Below are positions 1 through 11,639 of a stretch of DNA of 64,000 nucleotides, one piece after another. The DNA comes from Rhizophagus irregularis (taxonomy: Eukaryota > Glomeromycota > Glomeromycetes > Glomerales > Glomeraceae). Each line of letters opens with the position of its first letter. Position 1 is the stretch's first letter. The notes below the pieces were generated by a model. The model worked only from the letters and a program-made list of their open reading frames with translations, did no database searches and was not told where the DNA came from. A program made the translations under genes and the position numbers. The stretch spans positions 496,001 to 560,000 of the forward strand of contig NC_089430.1 of assembly GCF_026210795.1 (NCBI RefSeq), written 5' to 3'.

Positions 1-455
1 TAACCTCCTGAAGTGTTAAGAGGCATAAGCAGCAGGCGTGCATCATGTATTTTGTTGCAATTTAATCTTTTACCAATTGCGTGCATGATGAATATCTTGC
101 ACTAGATATAGATCACGGAATTAGACCTGAAGTAAATGAGAAATATACATCAGTTTTAATGACAAAGCATTGGGATTCAAATACAGATAATAGACCAAAT
201 GTTACATTGTTGCTGAATTAAAAGAATGTTTGATCTATTCAAAGATTCGATTTGTACCTCGACTGATTTTTATATTAGAGATAAGGAAATTAAAAAAATT
301 TTAAAGCAAAAGAAAATAGAAATTAAATTCATTATCTATTGAATTATTAAGTCATCTCGTCCACAAGCTATTTATACATCTCGATTTAATCCTTTTACGG
401 ATAATCTTTCAAAACACATTGAAAAATGCGAGTATACAAATGTGCTAATTTAAAA
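1..455 (+). pseudogene. Kinase C-lobe and tail remnant
   Basis: The window opens inside a decayed protein kinase. The start reads PPEVLRG, the usual APE motif of this fungal TKL family. After a shift, a stretch near 100-225 reads like LALDIDHGIRPEVN and then HWDSNTDNRPNV, matching the C-lobe 'RP...CW..NP..RP' region. Near 355-450 the typical tail SSRPQAIYTSRFNPFTDNL follows. Frames change between these blocks and stop codons intervene, so it is broken. The rest of the kinase would lie upstream of the window. The tail resembles that of the minus-strand kinase at 22907-26984 (HHPQAFYTSQLLNPYTKNL). Confidence 0.7.
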
Positions 456-1206
456 TGAGATATTATTGTGCTTTTTATTAATTATTTCGTTATTCGTTTA
501 TTACTCAAACTGACTATAGAGTAAATGTAGATATACTCTTTTACATAGTAAATCAAATTGTAACGACTAACGAGTGTTCATGCGAAAGTAGCTATTTTTC
601 CAGTTTCAAAAATTCCATCCGCAAAGTAATAAAATAATCTATAATTATTGCTATTACATATAGTACATGGTTAACTTTTAATCACTGTTTATTATTGACG
701 CATAGAGGCCTGCATTGGTCGGGTGACTCGTGTACGGTTGAATTTTGGGCAAAAATTCATGGACCCGGATCCGGGTTTTAGGACTATATTGCCGCACAAC
801 GTTGAAATTTTGCGAATAAAATTGCGTAAATTGCGTGATCTAATTTGTATAAATTTTTTACTGTCAAACTTACTAACGAAAAAAAGATATGTCAGATATG
901 TTAATCCGTCAAAAAAAAAAAGCACACGTATTATTACGAACCTAAATGACGGAATAATCATTAAAAATTTCTGGTATTGAAATTATTTTATATATCAAAT
1001 TTCATTTTTTTTTGTTAAGCCCTGAATTATTAAGTTGTGAAGTCGTATTTGAAGATAATAGAGATTAGCACTAGTTCATCCAAATTTAACTGGAACGCTT
1101 CCGCTTAAAAAGATATTGGATTCTTGAAATCTTTATTGCTCAAAAAATAAAATTACATAATAAATACAATAGTTTAATAAATTAAACAAAAAGAATAATA
1201 CTAATA
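456..1206. other. Gene-free AT-rich spacer
   Basis: No convincing gene. Short opposite-strand frames at about 690-980 overlap each other and show no domain or codon pattern. I read them as chance. Confidence 0.5.
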
Positions 1207-1716
1207 CTAAGTATTTATGTTACTAACGCATTCTCTTTTGTGCTTTGGCCAGTCCTTCTTCTGACAATCCTTGCTACAATAGTACACTGATTTACATTTA
1301 CTGCATTTCATATTACAGCTATTCATGCATATTTTGCATACCCCTTCAGTTACCCCAGTTACCTCAGTTTGTTCAGTTGCGCATATGTGCGGTCTCTTAA
1401 CTTCTTCACCTTGGACGATTTTTTTACATTTAAGACATTGCCATGAGTGCGGTGGCTGATCCTGCAATATAAACTTGCGACCGTAGAAAAGTAGCACCTT
1501 TTTAGCATGTTCAATCTCTTCCTCCCCATCATCAGGTCCAAGAAGTGATATTTCCCAACAACAGGGACAAATTCCAGTCATTTCTTGGTATTCACGTCGA
1601 CTAGGCTCGTTTGGAAATATCTTGGGAGATTCTTTACAACTCATACATTTTTTATAACCGGTAATATTAGTATCATATGGTACAACTTTATCAATAATTT
1701 CCAAACGGTTAGACAT
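1207..1716 (-). CDS. MYND zinc-finger protein with N-terminal Cys-rich domain
   Basis: An intact 169-residue single-exon frame. The C-terminus (about residues 127-164) is a canonical MYND finger: CKIC, a CSKC pair, YYCSKDCQ, then WPKHKREC, so all zinc ligands are present. MYND domains usually bind proline-rich peptides in partner proteins. The N-terminal half carries two further Cys pairs (CMSC about 24-27; CPCC about 50-53) around a '[12 protein letters not shown]' motif that recalls small zinc-binding proteins of phages and bacteria. Residues about 92-112 add a CLKC/HIC cluster. The start was taken at the first ATG of the open frame. Function beyond protein or nucleic-acid binding cannot be inferred. 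The MYND call is firm and the N-terminal resemblance is only a recollection. Confidence 0.85.
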   Translation of the reverse strand: MSNRLEIIDKVVPYDTNITGYKKCMSCKESPKIFPNEPSRREYQEMTGICPCCWEISLLGPDDGEEEIEHAKKVLLFYGRKFILQDQPPHSWQCLKCKKIVQGEEVKRPHICATEQTEVTGVTEGVCKICMNSCNMKCSKCKSVYYCSKDCQKKDWPKHKRECVSNINT

Positions 1717-2740
1717 CTTGAAAAGTATCTTTTTAAATTTTTATGTAAGAATAAATTTTTTTTAAAAAAAAAGAATAAAGAATAAAGAATAAAGAAAAAA
1801 AAACACAAAAATGTTTGCAACACAAACTTTTTAAGCGTACGAAAGATCAACAAATAACAATATCACAAATTTTATTTTTGCACCATTTATAAATGGTTTG
1901 GAAATGATTTCTGTAATAAGTTAGTTTTGAAGATTACTTCTAGTTTTAGGTTTTTATTTATTAAAATTCAAGTATTTTTGGTTACAACAATCCTTAAAAA
2001 TTATAATTATTAATATCATACATTAATGTATATAAATTATCATTTAAAAACATTCCTTCCATAGTTCCATAGTTAATAAGAAATTTTTCCAAGGTTCAAA
2101 AAGTTAATGAAACTAAAAAATAGTCATGAAAAACAAAAGAAAATCATTTACTTTTTTTATTATTGTATTCAATAGATCACATACTCAATAAATAAAATTT
2201 CTTATAAAACATATAATCCGGATATTTATGAAAATTTCGAGAATCTCTTAAAAATAACAAAAAAAAATATTTTTTCATTTCCTTGTCATTTAGAAATGTA
2301 CTATAAGTCCACATTAAAATTCAAAAAGTAATCACTAAAGAAAAAATGAATAAAAAGGAATAACAAAAAAGTAAAAATAAAGGAACGTTAATTACATCCC
2401 TAAAAAGACAATGAAAATAAAAACTGAAAAAGATTACCTTAGTCATCAGAAAACCCAAAAAACCACGTCTAAAGAAAACTAATTTAAGAAGGAGCGTTAA
2501 TTGCGTCCCTAAACAAGAAGTTTAAAGACAGAAAAATAATTTACTGTTTAGTTCTTAAGAAACTCCAAGAAGCCATCACTAAAAGAAAAAATAATCAATG
2601 TTAATTACGTCCAAGAAAAAAAAACGATAAAAATAAAAGGAGCATTAATCGTACCCCTAAGCAAAAAAAATTACTGGACAACAATAAAACCAGTAAAAAA
2701 AATATTTTTAAAAAAAATTTATGCTGACCCTTATTTGTGC
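1717..2740. repeat. AT-rich spacer with degenerate tandem repeat
   Basis: No gene seen. Between about 2280 and 2680 a degenerate direct repeat recurs. Its core is 'GGAaCGTTAATTaCgTCCCTAA', with starts near 2381, 2491, 2597 and 2639. The first two units are about 110 bp apart, and the flanking text (gaaaataa..ttactt..aaactcc) also repeats. The units differ by many substitutions, so the array is old. Confidence 0.5.
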
Positions 2741-2764
2741 CTATACTAAAAAGGTTTCGTCCAG

Positions 2765-2880
2765 ATTTTCGTATTTCGACCTAATTTCTGATTTCGACCT
2801 TGATCTTCAATTTTCGGCTGGAGTTTCGTTTCGGAATGATTGGCCGAAAGCCGAATACTGAAATTAGGCCGAAATTATTG
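2765..2880. repeat. Short imperfect inverted repeat
   Basis: CGACCTAATTTCTGATTTCG near 2778 faces CTGAAATTAGGCCGAAAT near 2858, an imperfect inverted pair around a CGG/CCG-rich middle. It could be a MITE remnant or a local hairpin. No target-site duplication was found. Confidence 0.35.
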
Positions 2881-2889
2881 AGTTTCGAC

Positions 2890-3575
2890 CACATGTATAA
2901 TGGAAATGTATCAGAAAGTACAGTTATAAGAATAATGGCATATGCATTTTCAAGAGATGAAATAATAAAGAAAAGAGTCATTAAAAGATATTGTGAGAAT
3001 AATGGAAAGAAAAATTATAATTACAACAGAAAGCATTAAGAAAGTACTTTAAAGAATTAAGAGATAAAGAAAATAAAATAAATAATGAGCAAGATAGGGC
3101 AAATGATGAGGATATAGAAAAAATAGTTCAATTACTATTAAGAAAAAAAGAGGAAATAGGAGCAGTAGTTAGAGAAGAAGAAATACAAAGATTTCTAATA
3201 TAGGGATATACAAGATATGAAATTTGAATATAGAAAGTTAAGGATTCAGTTGGATTTGTTTAATGAAAATGATGAAAAAGATGTAAGAGAAAAATTAAAT
3301 GAATATATAATTAAAAGAAAAAAAGATGGAAAAATAGGAAGTGAAAATAAAACAAAAATTGAAAAAGAATATGATGATAATTTTAGAAATTATGAAATAG
3401 AAAATAAGTCTTAATGATGATAATGAAATTGAAACTGAAGATATAAATACTATGGTTTTGGATTTAAGTAAAATTCAAAGTTTGAATAGTTTATTGATAA
3501 ATCCAGAAAATTTAGAAAATCCAGAAAGTGATATTAAATTATTTGATTATAACTTAGAAGAATTATATTACTTTT
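2890..3575 (+). pseudogene. Broken coiled-coil hypothetical gene
   Basis: Coding-like text in successive frames: a basic stretch ending near 3039, then a piece reading LRKYFKELRDKENKIN and IVQLLLRKKEEIGAVVREEE (about 3035-3195), then an open stretch 3217-3411 (EYRKLRIQLDLFNENDEKDV), then after another shift DDNEIETEDINTMVLDLS and NLENPESDIKLFDYNLEE to about 3570. The breaks are single frame changes or stops at about 3195-3215 and 3412, so one gene of more than 200 residues has decayed. The content is Lys/Glu-rich and coiled-coil-like. I do not recognise the family. Confidence 0.5.
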
Positions 3576-3879
3576 ACTACTTCTATTTTCAAAATTTATG
3601 CGCCATGCAAACATAAACTGAAGTAAGTTTGATTTGCCATAGACGTGCTTGTGTCACTCACCAAAAAAGGTTATTCATGCCAATAAATTATTCAATGACC
3701 TCAGATGCTTAATTTATTTCTAATTTCAAAATTACAGAGTCTTCAATCCTAAATTTTACAAAAAACAATCAAAAAATATAATCACTGTATTTTCAAGATA
3801 CAGAAACTAAACTCAATTATCAACCAATAAGTTCGAATTATTTCTTAAATCTATAACTCATTTGTAATACAATTCCAAA

Positions 3880-4458
3880 ATGATACCAAACCATCAGACC
3901 ATAAATTTCACATCCCTTATTTTCTTTTTGCTAATAACACGTATATTAAATCAAATAGAAAACTTTGTTACAGACAAATTTAATAAACTCATTAATTCAT
4001 ATTTGTCAACCTTACCCACATCATCTAAATCAATTATTAAAAATTTACTCATCCAAAATTGGACTTCTTTACCACATGATATCTGTTACATTTATACCTA
4101 AGAATAGACAATTCTTTTATAAAATGAAAAATGAAATCGAATTATACCAACGTCTTACTAAAAGGGTGGAATAGGCTATGTTATAGGTATGACAATTGTT
4201 GGTACTGCGTTGAGTTTCCATAAGATAGAGAAATGGCAAAAAGAAACAGGCTCTCAGGACATTAAAAGTAATTCATAGTCACAACATTTTCACAACAATA
4301 TTCGAGAAGAAAATATCTTAGTTAATGACGAAGACAATATATTTTTTATTGACTTTGGAAAATCAATTATAGCTGATAAGAAGTTTTTTCATCAAGAGGA
4401 ATCTGAATTATCCCATTTATTGAAATATTATATGCAATTAATATTGTTCATTATCTAA
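3880..4458 (+). pseudogene. Broken kinase-like gene of the 'HNDIREEN' type
   Basis: The pieces are: 3880-4060 (N-terminal, Ser/Thr/Leu-rich), about 4095-4170 (FIPKNRQFFYKMKNEIELYQ), about 4160-4260 (GIGYVIGMTIVGTALSF) and about 4258-4420, reading ALKVIHSHNIFHNNIREENI followed by an IDFGK motif. The last piece is the catalytic loop and metal-binding region of a kinase-like family common in these fungi, normally HNDIREEN with an IDFG. Here the catalytic Asp reads Asn. At least two frame changes separate the pieces and the end runs out near 4458. I infer a dead gene. Confidence 0.6.
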
Positions 4459-6872
4459 TTTTAATCTTGATTGTAACTTTAATAATTATATAATCATGTA
4501 ATATAATGTAATATAACTATTCGCTATATTTAATATGCCAAAGCAAATAAATGTAATTTTTAAATGTTATTAATGCACAGTTAATTTATAACTGTAAATT
4601 GAGCAGTCATCCTGGCCCCGCTTCTAAAAATAATTTTAGGTCATGTATTATTTTAATCATGATTTTGTTATTTGTTTATCGACTCGTATGACGTTGTGCT
4701 ACCTACCTACCTTTCCGACGTTAAAAAAATTTTTTTTTAAAAAAGAAGTTGTCTTTTTTTCCGTAAAATTTCGTGAACTAGGACCATATTACAAGTAATT
4801 TTTATTTAAAATTTTTATTGTGACTTATTATTACATTTGTACTTTTTTTATCGTATATTTTGGCAAAAAAAAAACGCGTTAAGTTACAATATTTTCTTAC
4901 ATTTGTAAATAGCCAACATAACTATAATATTGTACTAACTCTTATTCCATTTATTTCTAGACGTATATTACGTATATTTAAATTTTAACATGTTTATATG
5001 TATAATTGTAACTAAAAGAAGGGCAAGACCATTTTTCTCCGTAGTGGTTCAATGTTTATCAACTTTAAGTTATTTATTTACAGGAGCATTTGTTTGTATA
5101 ACTGGGTCTGGCCTATGATTATTGAAAGCAAAAGATGAAATATCTACAAGAGCAAAGGAGGAACTACAGTAAATAAAATATGTAAATATATTAATATTTT
5201 GAAATTATAATAATTACCTTACAATAAAAAAAGAAATTCATTTCTTCCTAATCAGCATTATATAATTTAATTGTCCGGTTATAAAATTAAGATATAGAAT
5301 TATTGTAATTACCATATAGAAAGAAGTGAAATACTATCATTAAAAAAATTTATTAAAATAAGTTTATTTTTTAGTTGGATTTTTTTTTAATGCTTATAAT
5401 TTATAAACAGCAAATGCTTTTTAAATCCTTCTGACACAGGTTATAGTGTTATCCCATCACCATAGTTATTGGATTGTACGAATTTGCATTAAGTGATGTT
5501 CACAAAATGAAAGTAACTTTGTTTAATGAAGATTAAATTAAGGACTTGAAAATGAATAATTAAAAATCTTTAAATATTATTGTGTAAAATATTAATTAGA
5601 TTCCAATCTTATAGTAATATACAAATGTATTGTATCGAGATCTTGACGTAAATAAACATTTTCTTTATAATTATTGGTAGATATTTGTTGAAGGTTCCAG
5701 AAAATATATTGAAAAGTGAAGATTTCGGACAATAACCGTAATGTTAAGAAACTCAATTTTTTTTTGTTTTTCAAAATATATAATTAACTACCCGTATAAT
5801 TAAAGAATTTTGTCTTAAATTATATAATACAATAATTTAATAAAGAGATTTAATAATCTAATGTAATGACACAAGATTTATTTCAGTAATGCTACGTAAT
5901 TTAGAGGTCAATTGACTAGGAAATTAAAAAAGAAATCAAACCTCTTTGAACTTTTTTTTTTCATTGGGAAACAAATAAACTGTGCAAAAAAAAAAACACT
6001 GATCTTGTCCTAATATTATGTAAATTATATATCGGAAATATACTTTTTTCTCTTCTATATAAATTTCAATCTCGTTTGCTATCAAAAATTTTTTCTATAT
6101 AAATAAAGGTACATACACTATTATGAAGAAAATTAACACATGATTATTAGTTTAAATAATTATAAAAATAACAAACTTTAGATTATTTATTGACTTGAAG
6201 ACCATGAAGACTACCGACGTGCTAGATCCTAAAACATGACCATTCTATTTACTGTAGATAATTTCCAATAATAGCCAATCTAGTTCTTTGTTTATTTGTT
6301 ATTACACCTAGTCATTTATTGAAAAAAAGAATTATACATAATTTTATAAAAACTCATTTTATTTATGGCCATATAACGTAAAAATAGGAATATGGCACAA
6401 AAAATCCAACTTGAAAAATCAAACCACCCTTAAAAAGGATTTTCGGGATATTATTCTTACAATTCAAATATTTCTTTCCAGTTAAAGTTCTTTGTTTCTC
6501 AATTTAACAAAATTATACATTGCTATACCTTCAAATTTTTTTAAATAATTTCTGGTGTTGCAAAGGAACGGGGTCAACATTGTAATGACGTAAATTTGTA
6601 TACACAAGCGCAATTATTTGCTAGAACCTTCTACGTACAGTACGTTAAAGTGTGACTAATTTTTACTGTATCAAACCATTTTGATGTTTAAACACGTGAT
6701 TTTTCTAATATTCATAAAATTTTACAGTTTAAAAGCAAAAATTGTAACAAAATATAAAAAGAAGAACCATGCATCACTTTATTATATTACAGTTAATACA
6801 TAATTAATTACATAAAGTTATCTTAATTGTCTCCTAAAACCTAAATAAAGTGATTGATTTATGCTATGACAA
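4459..6872. other. Long gene-free AT-rich region
   Basis: About 2.4 kb with no supported gene on either strand. It holds homopolymer palindromes (T-run then A-run near 4727-4745), (A)n tracts and short chance frames only. No tRNA, inverted-repeat element or tandem array stood out. Confidence 0.5.
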
Positions 6873-7331
6873 TTAAAAAATACCACCAACTAATCTATAA
6901 ACAAGATTTATGGTATTTCTTGTCTTAATATTATAACTCGACAGTGTTCTGTCATCTAAGAGTGGTTGACCTCCAAAGATATATCTTTGTTTACCTACTT
7001 CTAATCCATTTCTTTCATAATATAATTCTTTAACTTTTTTAATGGTATATGAAGACTGCACTTGAAGAGAAGTTGTTCTTCCGTCTAAATCTTCAACAAA
7101 TATTTGAATGCCACCAGTAACGATAAGAGTGAGTCTAATTTGATCATTTTCTTTAATGTTATAATCGTTTATAGTCCTTTCATTCTCAAGTCTTTGGCTT
7201 CCAAGGTGTAATAATTGTTTGTTTACATCAATATCATGGAGTGCTTTGATTTTATTTTTGACTTGTAGAATCGTATCATAAGAATTAACTTCAATTCTTG
7301 CTCTAAGCCTGAATTTAACAAAGATAAACAT
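6873..7331 (-). CDS. Tandem ubiquitin-like protein (two domains)
   Basis: An intact 152-residue, single-exon frame made of two beta-grasp ubiquitin-like domains. Domain 1 (about 1-75) begins MFIFVK and ends TGG. Domain 2 (about 76-150) begins IQIFVEDLDGRTTSLQV, contains YIFGGQPLLDDRTLSSYNI and ends RLVGG followed by Ile-Phe. This mirrors ubiquitin, including the LxFxGxxLxDxRTLxxYNI core and a C-terminal Gly-Gly. Domain 1 is shorter by about two residues in its first hairpin. The two residues after the last GG mean a protease would have to trim it before conjugation. It could also act unprocessed as a ubiquitin mimic or adaptor. It diverges from an RBR ligase gene starting 184 bp away. Confidence 0.9.
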   Translation of the reverse strand: MFIFVKFRLRARIEVNSYDTILQVKNKIKALHDIDVNKQLLHLGSQRLENERTINDYNIKENDQIRLTLIVTGGIQIFVEDLDGRTTSLQVQSSYTIKKVKELYYERNGLEVGKQRYIFGGQPLLDDRTLSSYNIKTRNTINLVYRLVGGIF

Positions 7332-7515
7332 TTTTTATTATCAATAGAGGAGATAAAGAATAAATGACATAATAATAATTTGCGTATCTAATATAAACAC
7401 CCAAAAGATGTTAAACTATAAATGGATTAAATTGACATCTCAAACCATTATAAAAGCTAGTTGGTTTCTTTTTTTTTTTAAATAAAATTTCTGATAAAGT
7501 GATACTAAATAAATT
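7332..7515. promoter_or_regulatory. Shared divergent promoter, ubiquitin-like gene / RBR gene
   Basis: 184 bp separates the two start codons, so both promoters must lie here or overlap the genes. The right part holds a T-run followed by AAATAAAATTTC (7470-7490). Co-regulation is inferred from geometry only. Confidence 0.5.
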
Positions 7516-8346
7516 ATGGACCTCTATGAATGTTTATTTTGTTGTGAAACGGAGAATAGAAATTACTGTAAAATAACTTCAAAATGTACTCATAAAATCG
7601 TCATTTGCGTAGAATGTGTTAATAAAATCATTGAAAAGAGTATTAATGAAAAACAATCTATTGAAATCACCTGTCCTACACCAGGATGTAATAAATCAAT
7701 GGATAGGAATGATGTATTAAATATTGCAACAAAAGAAATATTTGAAAGGTTTTTTAACTTATTATTGTAAAGGTATCATTATTTATACAGTACGTAATAA
7801 TATTTACTTTTTTTCTTTTAGATATGATGAACTTTCTTATAAACACGCAATACAAAAGATCCCAGAATTTAGATGGTGTCAGGCCTTTTGTGGAAGTGGA
7901 CAAGTTCATGAAGGAAAAGGTACTTTTTAGGGAGTCGCAATTTTCTTCTCATTAATAAAATTCTAATAAAATTCTCTTTAACTTCTTTAGATCCGCTTTT
8001 TATTTGTGAAGGATGTGGCGCGAAATCGTGTTATGTTCATGAGGTTATCTGGCATGAAGATCAAACTTGTGAACAATATGAAAAAAGTATATCAAGATCA
8101 GACTCAGCTACAAAAGCTTATCTTTCAAATACAAAAAGATGTCCTGGATGTAATATATATATTGAGAAAGTAAACGGATGTGATACCATGAAATGTGAAT
8201 GTAAATGTATATTTTGTATGATGTAAGTATTACATTTTTTAATAAAGAAATATTTATGCTTAAATTAAAATTTGACATAAATTTATTTTATTGATAGTTG
8301 CTTACACAAATATCCAGGTCATAAGCCTACTTGTATTCGTGGTTAA
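7516..8346 (+). CDS. RBR-type E3 ubiquitin ligase, four exons
   Basis: The exons join as 7516-7748, 7822-7919, 7991-8222 and 8298-8346 (612 nt, 203 residues). All introns are GT-AG, 71-75 bp, and the frame closes exactly. RING1 (about 5-70) has CLFC, KCTHK, ICVEC and CPTPGCNK. The in-between RING (about 96-140) has WCQAFC, FICEGCGAKSC and WHEDQTC. RING2 (about 160-200) has CPGCNIYIEKVNGCDTMKC, CIFCMIC and PGHKPTC. In RBR ligases the Cys of the 'GC' in RING2 takes ubiquitin from the E2 as a thioester, and that Cys is present here. The protein is compact, essentially RBR only, with no targeting domain. Substrates are unknown. Its divergent neighbour is a ubiquitin-like gene. Confidence 0.88.
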
Positions 8347-8659
8347 TAAAATTTTATATAAACTGTATTTCTGGATGAAAGCATTTTATTAAACTAGCCA
8401 AAAGAAAGCATGGTATATTATTCGCTCTTTGAGTTGAGTTCTATAAAAGGATTGGCTTTTAATGATGGATTAACCAAATTATAAACTAGTCGAATTAAAA
8501 TTAATTTTTTTATCATTATTATAAATAATTAAATAATTTACATTTTATTTTTCATTTTCGTTAAAAAAAACTATATTATTCAAAATACTCGTGTGTAAAC
8601 AATTTATAAAAATATGACATACCTCAGATGACTAATGCTAGCCAACTCTCTTAAGGCAT
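8347..8659. other. Spacer after the RBR gene
   Basis: AT-rich spacer with no gene or repeat I can support. Confidence 0.45.
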
Positions 8660-8685
8660 TACCGTATAGCACTGCCTAAGAGACC

Positions 8686-9471
8686 TAGAGCTTTCCTTAA
8701 CGGTAATGTAACTAGAATACTCTAGGATTTATCCTATTAGCCTATATATCCGGATTGTTTTTATAGAGTATCCGAATATTGATTTTTTTTATATAGGATT
8801 ATCCGGATTATACTTTCGGATATCCCAGGTTTAATAATAGTTTATAGCTTAATTGTTATTTTTAAGCTTTTAACTCTTCTAAAAATGGCTACTAGTGATA
8901 ATAAAGAAACTACACTAGCACAAAATAATATAAATAATACAATATGAAGAGGAACTATCTGAGAAAGAAAATGGAGATGATGAGGTTGAACAATATCTTG
9001 CAATAGCTCAGATTCCTAGGGACCAAGATTCTCTAAAATGGTGGAATGCAAATCAAAGACAGTTTCCAATTTTAGCCAAATTGCTAGAAAATATTTATCA
9101 AATTCAAGCAACGTCAGGCGCAAGTGAACATGTATTTAGAGATGCAGGCTTGATAATGACAGCTAAAAGAACTTCAATGAAAGAAGACTTGTTTGAAGCA
9201 TTAATACTTCGTAACATGGTTGATATGATGTTTAATTGATTAAGTAAAATTAAATCGAGTGAAAATGTAATAAATATAAATTTATTTGAATTAATTATAA
9301 TAAATAAATATGTGTGGATAATTGCTGCGCCTGTAAGCTTAGGATAATCCGAATATCTTATAATTTTCATTCGGATTTATCCGTTACTAACTGACACAGG
9401 GTATTCGGATACAATTTTTTTGAAACGGATAACCCCATAACAGCATTAGGGTTATCCGGTTCAAAGCTCTA
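8686..9471 (+). mobile_element. hAT element, internally deleted
   Basis: 786 bp. It starts TAGAGCTTT and ends AAAGCTCTA, a 9-bp terminal inverted repeat. It is flanked by a perfect 8-bp target-site duplication AAGAGACC (8678-8685 and 9472-9479), the length typical of hAT. Subterminal regions are rich in TCCGGAT/ATCCGGAT and CGGATA motifs in both orientations, as expected for transposase-binding repeats. The transposase is reduced to an N-terminal start and a C-terminal dimerisation domain, so the element is non-autonomous. Confidence 0.85.
8885..9239 (+). pseudogene. hAT transposase remnant (start plus dimerisation domain)
   Basis: An ATG at 8885 opens MATSDNKETTLAQNNINNTI and stops. In the next frame the text continues QYEEELSEKENGDDEVEQYL, then PRDQDSLKWWNANQRQFPIL and the block QATSGASEHVFRDAGLI to a TGA ending at 9239. 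That is the hAT C-terminal dimerisation domain (WW..., FP.LA, ATS..SE..F...AG). Everything between the N-terminal residues and this domain, including the RNase H-like catalytic core, is missing. Confidence 0.85.
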
Positions 9472-9500
9472 AAGAGACCCCCCTATCCGCGTACCCCCAC

Positions 9501-10014
9501 TATCCCTTAAACTGTTTTGCAGCCAAATTTGCCTGCAATTTTGTTTTTTAATTAAAGACACTTTTAAATGCTTTAAAATATTTTATTACATAAACCAATA
9601 TTTTTGTAATAAATTCTATAGTATTTTCTAAGTAAAAATTGAAAAAAAAGTTCAATTGATTAATGATTTTTTAAAAGTAAATGATCGACAAATTATAACA
9701 AATAGTAGCTAAATTTTTTAAATTGAAATATCTTTTTATCCATTAACCCTAGAAATATAAAATTACCACCATTTGATGCGTCTTAATGAGAAGAATCTGA
9801 TAAAAATAAAATTGTCCTTCTACAAATATTATGTGACAGGATAACTTATAAAATCTAAAAATTTATTATCAATTTTAGAGTTACCATTAAATGCGCCTTA
9901 ATAAGAGGAATCTAACAAATATAATTTCATCTTTCTATGATCACTAGATCTTAAGATATTTTAAAAATTCAAAAATTTTTAAAATTAATTTTAGCCCCTA
10001 CAGTTTAAGGGATA
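9501..10014. mobile_element. TA-flanked MITE (Tc1/mariner-like ends)
   Basis: Thirteen-bp perfect terminal inverted repeats, TCCCTTAAACTGT (9503-9515) and ACAGTTTAAGGGA (10000-10012), are flanked by TA on both sides. No coding capacity. Inside, a block of about 120 bp is repeated once: ATTACCACCATTTGATGCG near 9762 and TTACCATTAAATGCGCC near 9883, each followed by similar text. TA duplications are typical of Tc1/mariner-like elements. Confidence 0.7.
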
Positions 10015-10180
10015 ATATACCCGGGTATGATATGTGGTTAAAAAATCTTAATTCTGGTAAGAATTCGGCTAATTCTGGCCAATTTTTCCATATTCCATAC
10101 AAGATACCCCGGGTATAATTCAATTTTTAAGTTGGTGAAATTGATATATACCCGGGTATTTTAGGCAGTGCTATACGGTA

Positions 10181-11639
10181 TAAAATTGTCCATCTGAAAG
10201 ATTTACAACTAGTGGTACGGTAAGGTCGTTAAGTTCCCTTAATATTTCTTGCGCAAAATATTAGTTAAGTACTTTCTGCAAGCTGTGATAATTGTATATC
10301 TCCAATTTTCCAATTTTTGAATGATTCAGTTTCTAATAATATAGTATCTCTGCTGAATAGTATGGAATCTTCGTTCTATGCGATAACTTAATAAATAATC
10401 CGCCTTACGCATAAAATATAATCTTTCGTTCAAGATCTTTTGTTAGTTAATATCATAATATTTAATCTTATGGTTAAATATATTATAACACTGAGTATGC
10501 TAATAATGTGATTTTAGCTTACTTATATATAAAATACGATTGCTAATAAAAACAACATTTCCTATCGAAACAAAAGAATTAGCAATAAGAATGGTTTATA
10601 CTATATATATTTAACTACTCTTTACGGTTATTAGTAGTTGTCTTGATAGACATAAATATATAATATCTTTGCAATATTTTTGCTTAGGCAAAAGGCATGG
10701 CATGATAGTATTAATATTTATAATAACTACGTAAAACATGATTTATCACGAATATTTATAGTTTCCTTTTTTTTTTTAAAAAAAAAAAAAAAAATATTAT
10801 TAAGGCGACTTAAATTATAATGTTTTAAAGACTTGCGGAATAAAATTATTTGTTTTTTTTCCGTCTTTTAGGAAATATTCATTTTTTATCGATAATACTA
10901 ACTGCATAATGAACAAAATTTGAACGTTTTGCATCTCATAATAATGATGCATTATTAAGGAAATTTTATTATTTCATGAAAAAATATTAATGAAAATGAA
11001 GATTAAGAGATGTATTATTTGCATGTGGATACGTGGGGAAGTTAATATTTCTCTAAAAGTTAACTATAATAAATCTATAATCTATTTTAGATTAATATAC
11101 ATTATTCAGTTATGTAGTTTACCTCCAACGTGTAAATAATTTGAAAATAATAAAAACATATACTATTTTTAATGGCTCTGACGCCTTTAGAATCAACCAA
11201 TAATATATCGATATAATGATTATATAAAAATATTGTGATATTTCTCTAGGTATAAATTTCATTGATTGTTATTACAGTATTTCTGTTCCGTTTATCAATT
11301 TGACATAATTATAATTTGTACAATACATGATAAATTTTCTATACTCATTTTGAACTTTAAAATATAAGTTAATGAATTAGATTAATCTAAGAATTTGTAC
11401 CCGTACCCGAAAGAGTTCTGTACCATAATTTTAATAACATACGCTTGTGGCATGGTGTGCTCGCGTAAACAAGTGTGACAATTTAATATTGTGATATTAC
11501 AGAATTGTAGCAATTCTAAGTTTATTTATAGACCATCGCCATAAGATTTACAGTAAGTCATAAGTTCTGTTTCACAAATTCTTTTTTTGTTTAAAGATAA
11601 AAAATTTTTATGAATTTTATTTTTTTAATTTTTCAACTA
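10181..11639. other. Gene-free region
   Basis: AT-rich DNA with no supported gene. It holds a T9/A16 homopolymer palindrome near 10766-10793. I see no complete transposon here. Confidence 0.45.

Larger units (their letters stand above)
8660..10180. mobile_element. Outer Tc1/mariner-like MITE hosting two nested insertions
   Basis: The perfect 20-bp inverted pair TACCGTATAGCACTGCCTAA (8660-8679) and its reverse complement (10161-10180) bound the region. The first and last TA could be the target duplication. Without the inserted hAT (8686-9471 plus one 8-bp duplication) and the TA-flanked element (9501-10014), only about 210 bp of host element remain, so this was a small non-autonomous element. 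The family label is inferred from the TA ends. Confidence 0.55.

Noticed and set aside
692-980. Two overlapping opposite-strand frames of 85-89 residues
   Set aside because: No domain, no splice context and no relative in the window.
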